Below, one piece after another: positions 23,293 to 35,289 of a stretch of 64,000 bases of DNA. The DNA comes from Bolinopsis microptera (lineage: Eukaryota > Ctenophora > Tentaculata > Lobata > Bolinopsidae): assembly GCF_026151205.1 (NCBI RefSeq), contig NC_087082.1, forward strand, positions 15,657,365 through 15,721,364. Direction: 5' to 3'. Position 1 is the first letter of the stretch; every line of letters starts with the position of its first letter. The notes beneath the pieces were generated by a model that had not been told where the DNA came from, made no database searches, and saw only the letters and a program-made list of their open reading frames with translations. Both the position numbers and the translations under genes were made by a program.

Positions 23293-26200
23293 TTACACCG
23301 GACTGGGCGCACCATTACATTTACCGTTACGAACTTTGTTTCGCTGCAGCTCCATCTGGAAGTATCTATGGTATTTATTGTCCGACTTCTCAACGAGGAG
23401 AGCCCATCTGCCCTTGATAGAATCCCAGACTCTGCCCAACATCCTGCCTTTGATCCTCACGAAGTAGATGAGAGGGAAGATGCTGGAGTTGAAGGTACTG
23501 AGGACTGTGGTACTGACCAGATACACGTAGAGATACACGTGCCAGCTCTTGTGGTTGTAGTCGATAATAGGGCTGGCCAGCTCCAACTCGAAAGTGATGA
23601 GACTGTAGAGCCACAGGATCATGTAAGGACCGTAACTGATGATAAATGCGAGGGTGATTATGGTGATGGTGATGCTCGCTCGCCGGGAACTGTCCGTGTC
23701 ACGAAGCTGGGACATCTGCCGAGAGGGTCTGGCGTGGAGCTCGTCCGCGTGAGACATAGCCATAGATCGGGGACTTGGCGGCACTAGCGTCACAGAGATC
23801 TTCCTCAACCAGAACTGGGAGTTCTCCCGCAGTAGGTTTATTGATGCGGACTTGGCAGAAGTACTGTTAGATTCCCGGGAGTTTTCCCGTTTGGGATCGT
23901 GGGAGTTTTCCCGGGAGACGGAGAGGCGGGATGTTGAGGTACTGGCAGATCTGCTGTGTTCTCTGAGTCGCTCGTTAACCGTCATGTGCTCGTTATTTGT
24001 GACTGATGTCCTCTGAAAATCACGATTCATGTTAGACAAATACTGATGGTTTAACTGGTTGACCAGCAGAAATTGGGAATATTCAATATTAAGAATGTCG
24101 AGCAAAGCAATATCTAGAAGCTCATATTAAAGTTAGACACGATACTGAATATCATGCTAGTTACCCGCAAAAGTATAACCACTTAATGATTTTAGGAATG
24201 TCTACTGTCTAGGATCGCAATTTAACAAATACTGAAAACTCATATTAAAACAAGTTGTTATTAACCTGAAACTGCTCCTGTTCTCGGGTGTTATTCCTGA
24301 GTTTAAGGACGACAAGAGAACAGCAAACCACAGTGACCAGGAATGGGATGGTGATGGACATGTTGATGAACAGTTTGATAAGCTTGGGGTAAGAGTACTG
24401 GTTGTAGTCTATCAGCATGTAGAAGGCTCCAACTGCTTTGTAGTACTGAAATGTTTGGGTTAGATGAGTGCAGGGAGACTGGAATATGTAATATTTATCA
24501 GCTGAGACAATTGCTATTATTTGCAATGCCAGCCGTTCATACTACGATATGTATTAGTAAAAATCTACCCGAAATAATTCGGGATGGTACTTATTGTTAA
24601 AATTTAGCCTGGTCCTGGCCACATAGCTAAAAATAAATACATGTTAAGTATTAACACTGGTGCTACTTACCACGAAGTGGAAGTTGTCGTAGAAAGGAAG
24701 AGCGGAGATAAGTACGGGAATAGTCCAGGAGACAAAGCTAAGTATCAAAGCCTTGTTGATCGTCATTATTCTCCTACTGCTGAACACGTAGTACACACCA
24801 ATAAACCTGAACAAATTTTATATTATACAAATCAGTGTTGTCAATATTTCATACGAAATTTTCCTAAATTTCACTTCAGATATGAAGATATCACAATTCA
24901 CGACAATATCTGGACTGTTACACAACTAAAAGTAACCCAACCAACTATCCATAATAAAATAGATAAGTCTGGTCAATGTTATATCGGATAGCAACGCGTG
25001 GATAAGTTATTTTCTACACTTTCTACGTACCGAATGAAGCAGAGGTTGGAGGTGAGGTAGATTGAGAGGAGGGGAAGGAGGGTGGACAAATACCCGATGA
25101 TATCACAAAACACTGTGAAGGCTTGCTGGTTCTCTATCCCAAACTCCCTTCCTTTCACCTGTCAAAGTAGGCCGTAAAATGGTGTATGTTGTACTTAAAG
25201 ATACTGTTTCAAGTGCAAAGTTATTACTCTGTTATTGTTAATTCATGGTTTGGACTCTAGAACTAGAACTTGAATTTTTAAAAGGCCTATAGACTATAGT
25301 GGTTGCAATGTCATGACGTTTCGTTGACTCGGAATTTTGTGAATGTAATCACGTTTGCTCAGGATTGCATCTATTTTGTGAAAGTAATCACGCTTGCGCA
25401 GGATTGCATCTATTTTGAGGGATGACCTTAGAAGCAATTATGTAACCTTTTAAAACTTATTTAGGTACTGCGTGAAAAGGTATTGCTAGAACGAAAAGAC
25501 GCGGTTTCACGTAAGCATAACAGTCTGCACCAAGGTACGATCAAAATTTAGCTTTTATCTGACAGAGTGACAGGTTGAGTGCAAGAGTCTGCTTTTATTG
25601 CTCAACATCAAACAGGTGGTGACTACTGACTACGATCTATCAAATTCTTTGTTTCACTAAGCTCATTTAACTTTGAGAATAGACAATTTTCACAATATTT
25701 TGAAAGGTATTGAGTGTGCTCAGACCTAAATTCCTAGCATGAATTGTATCATGAAAAGTGCACTCACCAAAGCGTAGCTGACGACAGGGGCCTGGATGGA
25801 GCACCCTATCAGGTCAATGACACATAACTGTAACATAATGATAGAGGTAGGGTTGAACTTCTTTTTGAGGAACTTCATCACAATTACCACCAGCATCATG
25901 AAGTTAAATACCGTCCTGCGAAGGAAAGAATCGTTAACTCACTTGAATTGAATTTAAAATACGGTATTGCCACTTTTGAACCAGATCTTTTAAAATTTGC
26001 AATGATCGCTTCATCAGGATTCTAATATCGACTTCGCTTCACACTTACTTAACCCAAAATCTAAATTTGGATATGTACCCAAACTGTAAAACCTAAAGAG
26101 AAAATACAAACTTTCACTGAAAACCGGTACATACCCGACAATGCAAATGAAGAAGTAGATGCGGTACATACCCGACAATGCAAATGAAGAAGTAGATGTA

Positions 26201-26340
26201 ACCGGTACATACCCGACAATGCAAATGAAGAAGTAGATGTAACCGATAACTGTATCTGCACTACTACTGAAATATGGACCAGTTGGAATGGTGGAGTTAC
26301 TTTTTACCTCCCTGTCTTCTGTTCCATTTGATGTAACCAT
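23293..26340 (-). CDS. Class A G-protein-coupled receptor, orphan
   Basis: Six exons are joined with exact phases: 26213-26340, 25768-25915, 25031-25158, 24671-24806, 24266-24445 and 23293-24012. They encode 479 residues. A short N-terminus has two N-glycosylation sites (NGT, NST). TM1 holds G-T-V-F-N, TM2 LQLCVIDL (conserved Asp), TM3 ends SNLCFIRF in place of DRY (Arg kept, acidic residue lost), TM4 has SFVSWTIP, TM6 IISYGPYMILW and TM7 NSSIFPLIYF in place of NPxxY. The third intracellular loop is about 110 residues and rich in Ser/Arg. ECL2 has no cysteine, so the usual TM3-ECL2 disulfide is absent. TM7 has no retinal lysine in the visible segment, so it is not an opsin. The ligand is unknown; unusual invertebrate class A receptors look like this. 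The last part of exon 1 is triplicated (see findings). Confidence 0.92.
26125..26241 (-). repeat. Triplicated exon end with 5' splice site
   Basis: A unit of 37-41 bp containing TACTTCTTCATTTGCATTGT and the donor CGG/GTATGT occurs three times (unit edges at 26125, 26162 and 26203). The copy at 26203 is the end of GPCR exon 1; the other two lie in the intron directly behind it. Confidence 0.9.
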
Positions 26341-26344
26341 TCTG

Positions 26345-29300
26345 TTTGTAGTATCTACAATATTTTAGAGTTTATGATCAAAAGAGCAAAGTTGGTGAGC
26401 AAATATTAGACTATCGGGTATAAATATCCCAATATAATAAATTGAATTTTAGTTTAATTCTTGCTGATTAAAACTTGCTTATTAGACCATTTTAATCCCA
26501 GAACTATAGCAGGTAGAAGCAGGTAGAAGCAGAGAAGCTACCCCTTATAAATAATATGGTTTAAACTGGTGAGTGGGAACAATATAAAATGTTAGACAGT
26601 GCTCTTATACTAGCTTGTTAATCTTCCCTCACGTGACATTTGTCAACCAATTACAGAGGCTGAGAGACCTGCAATAGTTTATTGAACCTATTAGCCTTCT
26701 TTTAGTTCACGCACTACTGGTTACATACAATGTACAAATCTACTCCTTTTATAATATAAACTAGGGAAGAGTTTTAATCGCAAAATAAAGAGGACTAGTA
26801 GTACGATCGGAAAAGCAACGTCAGGCGTCAAGCACTGCCCAAATCATAAAAGTCAAGCTATCAAAGATACGTTATGTTAAGATGTCCAGTATATACGGAT
26901 TTAGTGAAGAAAATTGCTTCTTTGATCTCATCTCTTAGCTAGATAATGATAAGTAAAGCTTTGAGGTTTAGTATCCTGTATCCGTTAAATTTTAACATAA
27001 CTAGCTTCATCAACCTAGTCCAGGAAAAAATGTTCAAATTATGTTTTAGTAAGTTCGTTTCCTTTTCTCGCAGTTAGTGTCCTTTTCTCTGGAATAGGTT
27101 GATGAAATCGCCGCTAGAGCACAGAGTCTAAGAGTTAAATGTCTAACAGCAACACTTGTTTCTGTCTAGTTCTAATGTACCGTCACAATAGTGACTTTAA
27201 ATATATTAGAGGCCCTGCTAACAATCTAAACTTCGATAACAAAAATTTGTTAACTTTGTTAAGAGGCAAGTGTATCAGTCTAATAAATGGGGATCTGGCA
27301 TTTACTGATGACTGAAAAATGCAAACCTCGTTTTGTTATGTTAACTTCAATTTGATGTTATGTGGCTATGCAAGCGTATCTATATTCTAAAAAATGCATT
27401 GCGTGTGAAGTACGAGAATCAGTTTTACTGTTTAAGTTTCGCGGTTTGTTAACAAAAGAGGTTTATGTTAAACAAGAAAATAATTAAATAAGAGTGAAAT
27501 TTTAACCAAATAAAACAGAGCAAAATGAAACAAAAACAGAGGTGGTTGGCAAGCAAAGTCAATTATCATATTTTGTGTTTAAATTTCAAAGTTTCTCAAA
27601 ACATATTTCATATTCTAACTTCGTGTGTAGCGCGTGAATAATTTGCAATAAGATCATTCAATTTGCCGGTCAAACAGTTTAAACTCGTAAAATGGTGTCC
27701 AATCTTTAATGCTTTTTTGATTATAATCAAAATATTACAAAGCTATCATAACAGCACATACAAGGAGCAGACCTGCCTTCTTTTCAATCTGGGTGCAAAA
27801 CATTGCTCTAAATAGCCAACTCCTCTCTCTTGTAACTACAAATCAACCAATCAAATCAACTAAAGAGTACTACGTGGGTTGGGGTTTGCAATTGGAAGTG
27901 AGACACATGACAATAGCTGTTACAACTCCCCGTGCAGTTACAATTTTATTGCGACACGTGCTATGGATACCCGCAGTTTGCACGTGCTGTGGATACCCGC
28001 AGTTTGATCAGCTCGTGTGTCAAAACTTCGTACCACAAGTCCACCATGGTCATTGTAGGAAGGCTATGATAATTACCATGTAAAGTAGAACACAAGGCTG
28101 CCTTAATGGATTGAACCTCATAGGCTCCCTAGACAGCTGTCCGCGATATGATCAGTAATTCCGTTCACCGAAATTCAGGAGCTAAATACCAAAACAGGCC
28201 GATACTTCCCCCTTTTTTGGTGCGCTAATTCCTGGTAACCGAGACAGGAAAGAAAAATACCGAAAAACGATTGCACAAAAATCTGACACTTCGTGGCATG
28301 TCAAACCCACAAAAAACCTGAACAACTCTGAATAACCGATTCAATTGTCCTGAAAATGGATTCTTCGTAATTATATCTCAATTCGTATATAAAATGTTGA
28401 TTGTCGGCTCAATTTGTCAAAGCAAATGACGGAAAATCTCATTAAATTCTGGCACGGAAGGCCAACTAAGCGTTCATGTTTAGTAACGCATAGCTGCATT
28501 TGATAATTGAGTATGACTGTTAACACTTTAACACTTGTAATCCTACTCAACGTATCTGCAAACCTCCGAGAGAGGGAGCTAGCTTATATCTGAGAGTCAC
28601 TGACTGTCAAACTAGCAGTCAGAGGCATGAACAGATTTGTAATGAATTATAGTCATAGACGAGATTGAAGATGTATCGAGATATCGTTATTCGTTAGAAT
28701 AAATCAATTTGTCATCCCGTAGAAAATATGTTCGGCAATTTATCAATTTGTCGTCTAAAATTTGTATGGCAATTTATAAATTTATCATTGAAAGTTGATC
28801 TATTTATTGCAAGGAATTAGACACGGATGAATCGTCACAAGCACAGTAAACTGTCGCTCAGACTCATTCCTCCTGATTCAAGTCTCATTTCTGCTATGAA
28901 CAGTACATCACAACTGTGATTGCCGAAACCCAGCCCAACTTTTATGATAACACCTTGCTAGCTTAGTTTGTAACTTTATTCATTATTTAACATTGTTATT
29001 AGTTAATATCACAATGAGATCGTGGGCTGTAGGACTCCCAATTCTCAAGAGAAAGATGAACAGTAGTGGATAACATAATAGTGGATCAAGGATTCCTGAT
29101 TCGCCGAATCATACTTGATACTCATAAGTTTTAATGATCTTAACTAATCTAAGTCTAACATAACTACAAAAAAGTATAAGTATTAGGATGTGCGTAAAAT
29201 CTCAAAGTAATTTTGCAGCGTAACAGCTTAAAAATTAAATAACCAAATTTGCTCTCAGATCTCCACTGATCTCTTTCAAACGATACCCTCTTAGTTTTAC

Positions 29301-29420
29301 AGGTTCATATGTTTAGCTCATGACAGCTTGTAAAGAAAGTTTAACCATAAAAGGCACGATCATCACTTACGTTTAGTCTTACACTAGACACGGCAAACTT
29401 GCGTAAACTTTAACACGTAC
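26345..29420. other. Upstream region of the GPCR, no further supported gene
   Basis: TCACGTGACA at about 26630 followed by CCAATTA lies 290 bp upstream of the receptor ATG and could be promoter sequence. A 25-bp near-duplicate (CACGTGCTRTGGATACCCGC) is at 27957-28003. A 96-codon plus frame at 27793-28083 overlaps that duplicate and has no homology I recognise. Confidence 0.4.
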
Positions 29421-29479
29421 CGTAGCCTGTAAATGGTATTGGTAATGAAATTTATCGCTATGGGCTCTGTTGGGTGAAA
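29421..29479 (-). CDS. Possible upstream exon of the GPCR gene
   Basis: A 59-bp segment has a strong acceptor (TTTTCTTTCAG/) and a strong donor (CTACG/GTACGT). It reads HPTEPIAINFITNTIYRL in frame. It ends in phase 2 (CG), and joining it to the acceptor one base before the receptor ATG (CAG/AATGG) gives CGA-ATG-GTT, in frame with the receptor. It could extend the N-terminus or be a 5' leader exon. No exon further upstream was found. Evidence is splice-site quality and frame only. Confidence 0.35.
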
Positions 29480-32400
29480 CTGAAAGAAAAAGGTTATCAT
29501 TCTTAGACATAACAACCTTTTATATTTAACTTTAATTTGTCATCGATGAAGCGTGTGGGAGGAAATTGGATTGCTATTGGAGAGTTACAGAGTTGCACTA
29601 TCATTTATCACCATAGTCAGTGTCAGGACAATATTCCTCACCTTAGGCTTATTTTGTTAAAGACTACTGACTAATAACGTTCGCAGACTTATGCAACTTA
29701 TGCAATCAAATCATAGCTGAACTGAAGTTATGAACATAAATAGTAATACTCAGTAGAGCAGATGGATTGATTTTTGGGTTACCCATAAGATTCAATGACC
29801 CATAAGATTCAATGACAAATATCGAGTTTACCGCTCGATCTTGAATCCTATATTCAAGCCCTGGATGCTGTACGAATATAGTATATCATATTATAATTAA
29901 TATAAATAATAAAACATCAATTCGCGAACCAACTGGATTGATTCGACCATGATCTGCACAGACTATCATTTACACAGACCATGATCTAAAAAGACCGTGA
30001 TGTTAGACTACGATGCAAATTATGACATGCACTGGCTGCATTTTAACTATGTTCTCGGAATTCCCATTCCGTTGGCAGTCGAGTCGAGACTAAAAACTAA
30101 AAGAATCTTTACTCTTTTACGCAATGCACGTTAAAAGGGTATTAATGTTATGAGGTATTGTAAAACGTGGAACTTTCTGAAAGTTTGAGCTGGTCGAGAC
30201 AAAGTGGTTTGCATAAACGATGCTGTACAATCCATAAGAATGGGTAACCTTTAAAACGGCAGTTTGCGCGTGCGAATTTGAAATTCTTATTATCTCAGAA
30301 TTATCTGGAGGACTAGAATTTTCTGTAATCTAATGAATGAACGGGCAGGTTCAGGGTTTAATCTCGATATTCAAGATAATGAACAGCAGATTAGCAAATT
30401 ATCTTAACCCCAATGACTTTTCGCTGTTTCAACAAAATTACCAGCAACCCCACTTTTAGAGTAGTAAGATCAGATTTAGAACTAGACCGGAAAATCATTG
30501 TCAAATTAGGCCTAACGCTTAGTATTGGAGCTGCACCTTTTTAAAATGGCTCAAGTGTTAAGAAATCAAGGAAATTTGTAAGTGAGAAATTATATTTGAG
30601 GGGATATGTCCAACCCTAATTTGCAGGTTATAAGTCACAACTCTATTGTAATTGAGACCACCAACTTTGACTGAAAAATAAGCGTTTTTAAACTTAAAGA
30701 GGTGAGGTCAAAGTACTATTACTAACAGTAACAAAGGTTAAGTAAGAAAATAATGAATAAATTCGAATGTAAACTGTAAAGCTAGGAGTGACAAGTATGA
30801 CAGTTTAAATGCTCCTTATCGAAACTAAGTTATAAATTCATAACTCGACTTCATGAATTTTTAACGTCTTAGATTTACCAAATGCCTTTTAGGAGCTAAT
30901 TTGCATAATTTCGGAATTCAAGTTTGTGATCCTATATTGAAATAAGTTCACTGTTTTAAATATGCGTGAGAGGCAATTAATGATACCAGCCATTTGCGCT
31001 ATTTTTTAATTAATCCTATTAAAAGGTAAATTGATTATTTAAAGTGTCCTTAAGCTATTTTGTAAATTTTGAAAATCAGACCTAAATTGGAGTTCATGGT
31101 TCCATTCATAAACTGTTTTTGCTCAATGCTCTTGAGTATAGTTGATTTTGTCACCAAATTAGGTTCATATAACAATTCCTCAACGACAACAGTAAACGAA
31201 AACACTTTACGCGTTAAACTTGAAATTGAAGACGGCCGCGATGGCTGAATTGTTTATTTACAGGGAACAAGATTTGTGATTGGACAGCTTATTCGTGGTC
31301 GCCATGTTTTGCCAGACGTTGCGCCATTTCACTTGCATGGCCTGAATCTGATCACACGCGTAAACCCTAATTTTGATATATAACGTTATCGCGTGAATCG
31401 TCGTTATCCGGTGATTTGAAAACTGCGTGATGGAAAAAAGGTTAAAACGGAAACAAAATCAAACAGAATCAAATACTAGTCTTGTAAAGTGTAAACTTCA
31501 ATTGATATATACGGCACCTCATGCAATATCAGCAAAATAAGACACTGTGATCACCCTACTACATATAACCCATTACCGGCAAATATAGGTGCAATGCGGG
31601 CCGGCTATTAAATTTAACCGGCTAATAGGGCCGGCTATAAACCGGCTATAATAACCCCCATTACCTAGTGTTAACTGTAGCTGTACTCCGTGTAGTTGTA
31701 CACGGTAAGTGGTGTCAACGTACGGAAGGGGTATTATAACCGATAGCTTTCTGTAAAATTAACTGAAGCCGTTTAACCTAAAAGTTTACGAAGTTCCAGA
31801 ACTTTCTGCCGTCAGATCAATATTCTATAGACGTGATTGAGGTCTCAAGTAGGAGAGAAATGTTTTCAATTAATCAGAAACAGTCGAAAAATCACAACTT
31901 TCTGGTGGATAATCATAAACTTTGTCCCACTATAAGTATAATACGGGACCCTCTCACTGAATTTTAAAGAGATCATGAAGTGTAAATTTGCGAATTCTTC
32001 AAAAATACTTGAAACTTGGGTAGTGAGCTAGGCTTGGTAATTCTGCCGCAATCCCAAAATAGCTCCGTCGTAATTGCTTCACAAGCTGAGATAATATGGG
32101 GCATATCAATTACATTTTTCCAAGTTGCAGCTAGGTGACAGGATAGCATATACGACATGTGTAAAAACACCTGATTTTATTCGTCCATAACAAGTTTTCT
32201 GTTGGTTATTTTTTTGAACCGACAAGATTACCATCAGGTATAAACCATTATATTTCACATATCTTCCTAAATTTGGTGTACAGCGATTAATCTAGTTCCT
32301 ACAAGCAATTAAAGGCATCCCACTTCATGGAACTTGAATGTAGCACGAAATCCTGGAATAACAGCTTAATTTTAATGCCATCATGTGCGGCTGTGTTTCA

Positions 32401-34036
32401 GCTATCTTTATGCACATTTTGCTGATATGCCACCGAAATTAACTTGCTCAAAAATTCAAAAAACATGGTTTTTTGGCATATTTTTGGCCCAAAAATCGGT
32501 TTTTTGCGATTTTACCCGGGGAAACTCAGACTTATCATTTCAAAACCACGTTTAATCGATTCTACGGTCAAAAGTACGTCTAGAAAGATGTATGTGGAGT
32601 CCCTAACGTATCTGGTATCGAGCAGAAAATGCCCGTAAGAGCTTTTACTAGTAAATTTATAAGACAATTATTTGACGCTTGTGTATATTATGCACATTAT
32701 AATACAACCACAATTTTCGAAAGATAAAAGTCAAATCTATCAAGTGTCGTTAATTTGAAGATTTTATCAATTAAATTGGCGCCACAGCACATGAATAAAA
32801 ATGTGCATTTTAACACTGTTTCTATTGCGGTGTCCATGACAGTTAGCCGCAATCTAACAAAATAGGGCGATCTTCCAGTATCGATTTCACGAGACATAAT
32901 TAAGTTACGAATCTGGGAATTCCGAGCCCTATTCTTATACTAGTGTTTCTATGTGATAGTATATGTGAAATGTTTTGACGATTAAGTCGGGGACACTTCA
33001 TGATCCCTTTAAGATTTTGTCGCGAGTATTTAAAATTATGGTATGGCACATACAGTCGAACAATAACTTTCTTCGCCGGATCTAAAATCTGTTGTTGAGT
33101 AACAGTTAATGACAACGAATTCCGAAGTCTTCAGGTAAATCTCTGCGAATTGCGATATAGACGTTATTATTGTTGCTAACAATGAGGAGGGGTGCCTGTG
33201 CCAAAAGATCAAGAATCTTAGGATACTCCTTCAGAACATCTACAATGTAGTGTACTGTAAAACAAGGGCGGTCGAACTATTCGATGACCCTGTAGAGGAA
33301 TCTACGAACTTTACAAATTATAAATTATTATTATAACATGAACATCGGCTGGGTTGCAAGCATTTAATCAGACCATACAGTCTGTATTTTATAAAGTAGA
33401 CTGATAAAATATGGAACCTCAGCTGCCAGAATATCTAACGTGACGACGTTTAAAGGTTGCCCAGACGACCGGCTGCGGTATTAGACACTTTAATTCTTCT
33501 TATTTGTTGCTCCTGAAGTTGAAACCTCACAAAAATCAATCAGCCGAACCGACTAAACAGAAAAGCGTTGACAAACCGTAAATGTTAAACCGACAATTTC
33601 CTACAAAAAATTTCCTACAAGAAAGCTTGATAAATATCTCCTTGAAGCAAAAAATTCCGTTAAATCACTGAATTTTTCCGGAAAAGTATAACCGTGGCGG
33701 TGACAGTTGCATAGCTAACAAATTACGAAAAACTTGGTTGGAGGGTGCATATCAGCGAAAACACGGGTACATTCCTCAAGCCTCCTAATGTGAAACTATA
33801 ATGAATTACGTAAATTCGACGCTGTGGCAATAAACAACAAGCAATTATTCCAAGTATAATACGTTAGCTCTATTATCCAGCGTACAGATACACATTACAC
33901 ACACTACAGCACTACTCAAAGGACAAAAGGATGCAAATCAACATAACTTATAATACTAGAGCACTACAATTTATAGTGCTCTGCTATTGTAAGATAGTAA
34001 ACTTATTAAAACTCTAAACTGATATTATCAAACCGT
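29480..34036. other. Gene-poor region
   Basis: No exon was supported. Noted items are a duplicated 18-bp word (ACCCATAAGATTCAATG) at about 29780-29815, a run of CCGGCTATAAA-type units at 31590-31655, and a short CpG-containing patch at 31225-31360 with CCAAT and ATGGCGACC on the minus strand that has only a 15-codon frame. Confidence 0.45.
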
Positions 34037-34063
34037 ATAGTATCATCTTTAAGATGATACTAT
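34037..34063. repeat. Perfect 13-bp palindrome
   Basis: ATAGTATCATCTT and AAGATGATACTAT flank a single T. A 9-bp inverted pair (AGAGCACTA, TAGTGCTCT) is nearby at 33958-33982. No element ends were recognised. Confidence 0.8.
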
Positions 34064-34993
34064 TTATCAGAAAAGTTCTTCAAACATCTCAATACACTTC
34101 TATTGCAGATTATCTGGCGTATAGTCGGTTAATAGTTCTCATGAACCATGAAGTTGAACCTTCCAAAATAACACTTACCTGTTTATCTCAATTATCTCAA
34201 TTATCCTCATTAACTGAATACCAGAACAGTTACACGCTTCTTGTCAATCTCAAAGAATCTTCCCCAGAACTCAGAAGTGATAATGAAATTTTAAGAGATC
34301 TACCAACTGTTATACGAGCAACCACGAACAGAATTTGGTAGGCTCGACTTTGATACAGTTGACAACCTTGTACCTAGTTATGTGACCTATATTTTGCCAT
34401 CACATCTTCTGACAAGGTGGTGAAATCAGAATGATGATTGTGATATTAAATGTAGAAGTAACCAAGAAATTCCACCAATTTGATAACATTCCGCCACTAA
34501 TGTTGGAGTTTAAGAAGGTTTAAACTTTGAAACAACTCTGTTAAGTCCTCAAATTCTCAACTGGATCTATGACAGCAACCAATATATCGCTATAACATGT
34601 GTTATATTCATATTCATAATGAAATTGATTCCATTTCATTTCTTATCATGGGCATCGAGCATGACCCAGGTTTCTTAAATCTCAATCAAATCACCAACAA
34701 ACAAACCACAGCATGTCACTTTGAGTTTGATCACTACTGACTCGCACTCATCATATTATACCCTACAATGAACACAATGTCAGTCTGGCATGACCAATGA
34801 ATATTGATGATCAGGTTGAGAATTGAGATACTCAGATAGAGATTAAGTGACCAGCGGTTCATTATTCAACAAGAATAAGATCTAGTGACAAAGAAATTAT
34901 AGGATTGGTCACGATTCCATGAATATGATTATCTCGTATGTGTTATCTGACATAATCTTAACGTTGACTATTCAGATTATTGGAGATAACGCC

Positions 34994-35037
34994 CAGCTGT
35001 CACTCAGTGTCACAGCTGTCACTCAGTGTCACAGCTA
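34994..35037 (+). repeat. 19-bp tandem duplication
   Basis: CAGCTGTCACTCAGTGTCA occurs twice in tandem. Confidence 0.9.
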
Positions 35038-35242
35038 CGGATGAGTGGTGACTGCTGCTGACGGCTCACAATCTTGCTGCCAAGAATCGTGACAAGCGGA
35101 GGGACGGACTAAAACCCAAATAGATGTTCAGCACCTAGCGTCTCCTCTCCCCTCCGCTCACCAGTTTTAAACATTCGTACTAAAACAGAAAAACAACAAC
35201 CTTGTTAGCAAGCACAAGTTAGCTGCAAGCGTGCTGAAGTTA

Positions 35243-35286
35243 GTCACGTGACATGCAAATAGCAAAGTCACGTGACATGCAAATAG
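35243..35286. promoter_or_regulatory. Duplicated E-box plus octamer module
   Basis: GTCACGTGACATGCAAATAG occurs twice, 24 bp apart. GTCACGTGAC is the palindromic bHLH-ZIP (MITF/TFE, USF) site and ATGCAAAT is the POU octamer. Two intact copies of both sites at one fixed spacing suggest a cis-regulatory module, although no adjacent gene is clear. Confidence 0.45.
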
Positions 35287-35289
35287 TTA

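Noticed and set aside
23368..23787. 139-codon plus-strand frame
   Set aside because: It is antisense to the last GPCR exon, which has clear receptor motifs on the minus strand.
27793..28083. 96-codon plus frame
   Set aside because: Overlaps a local duplication, has no homology and no splice or promoter context.
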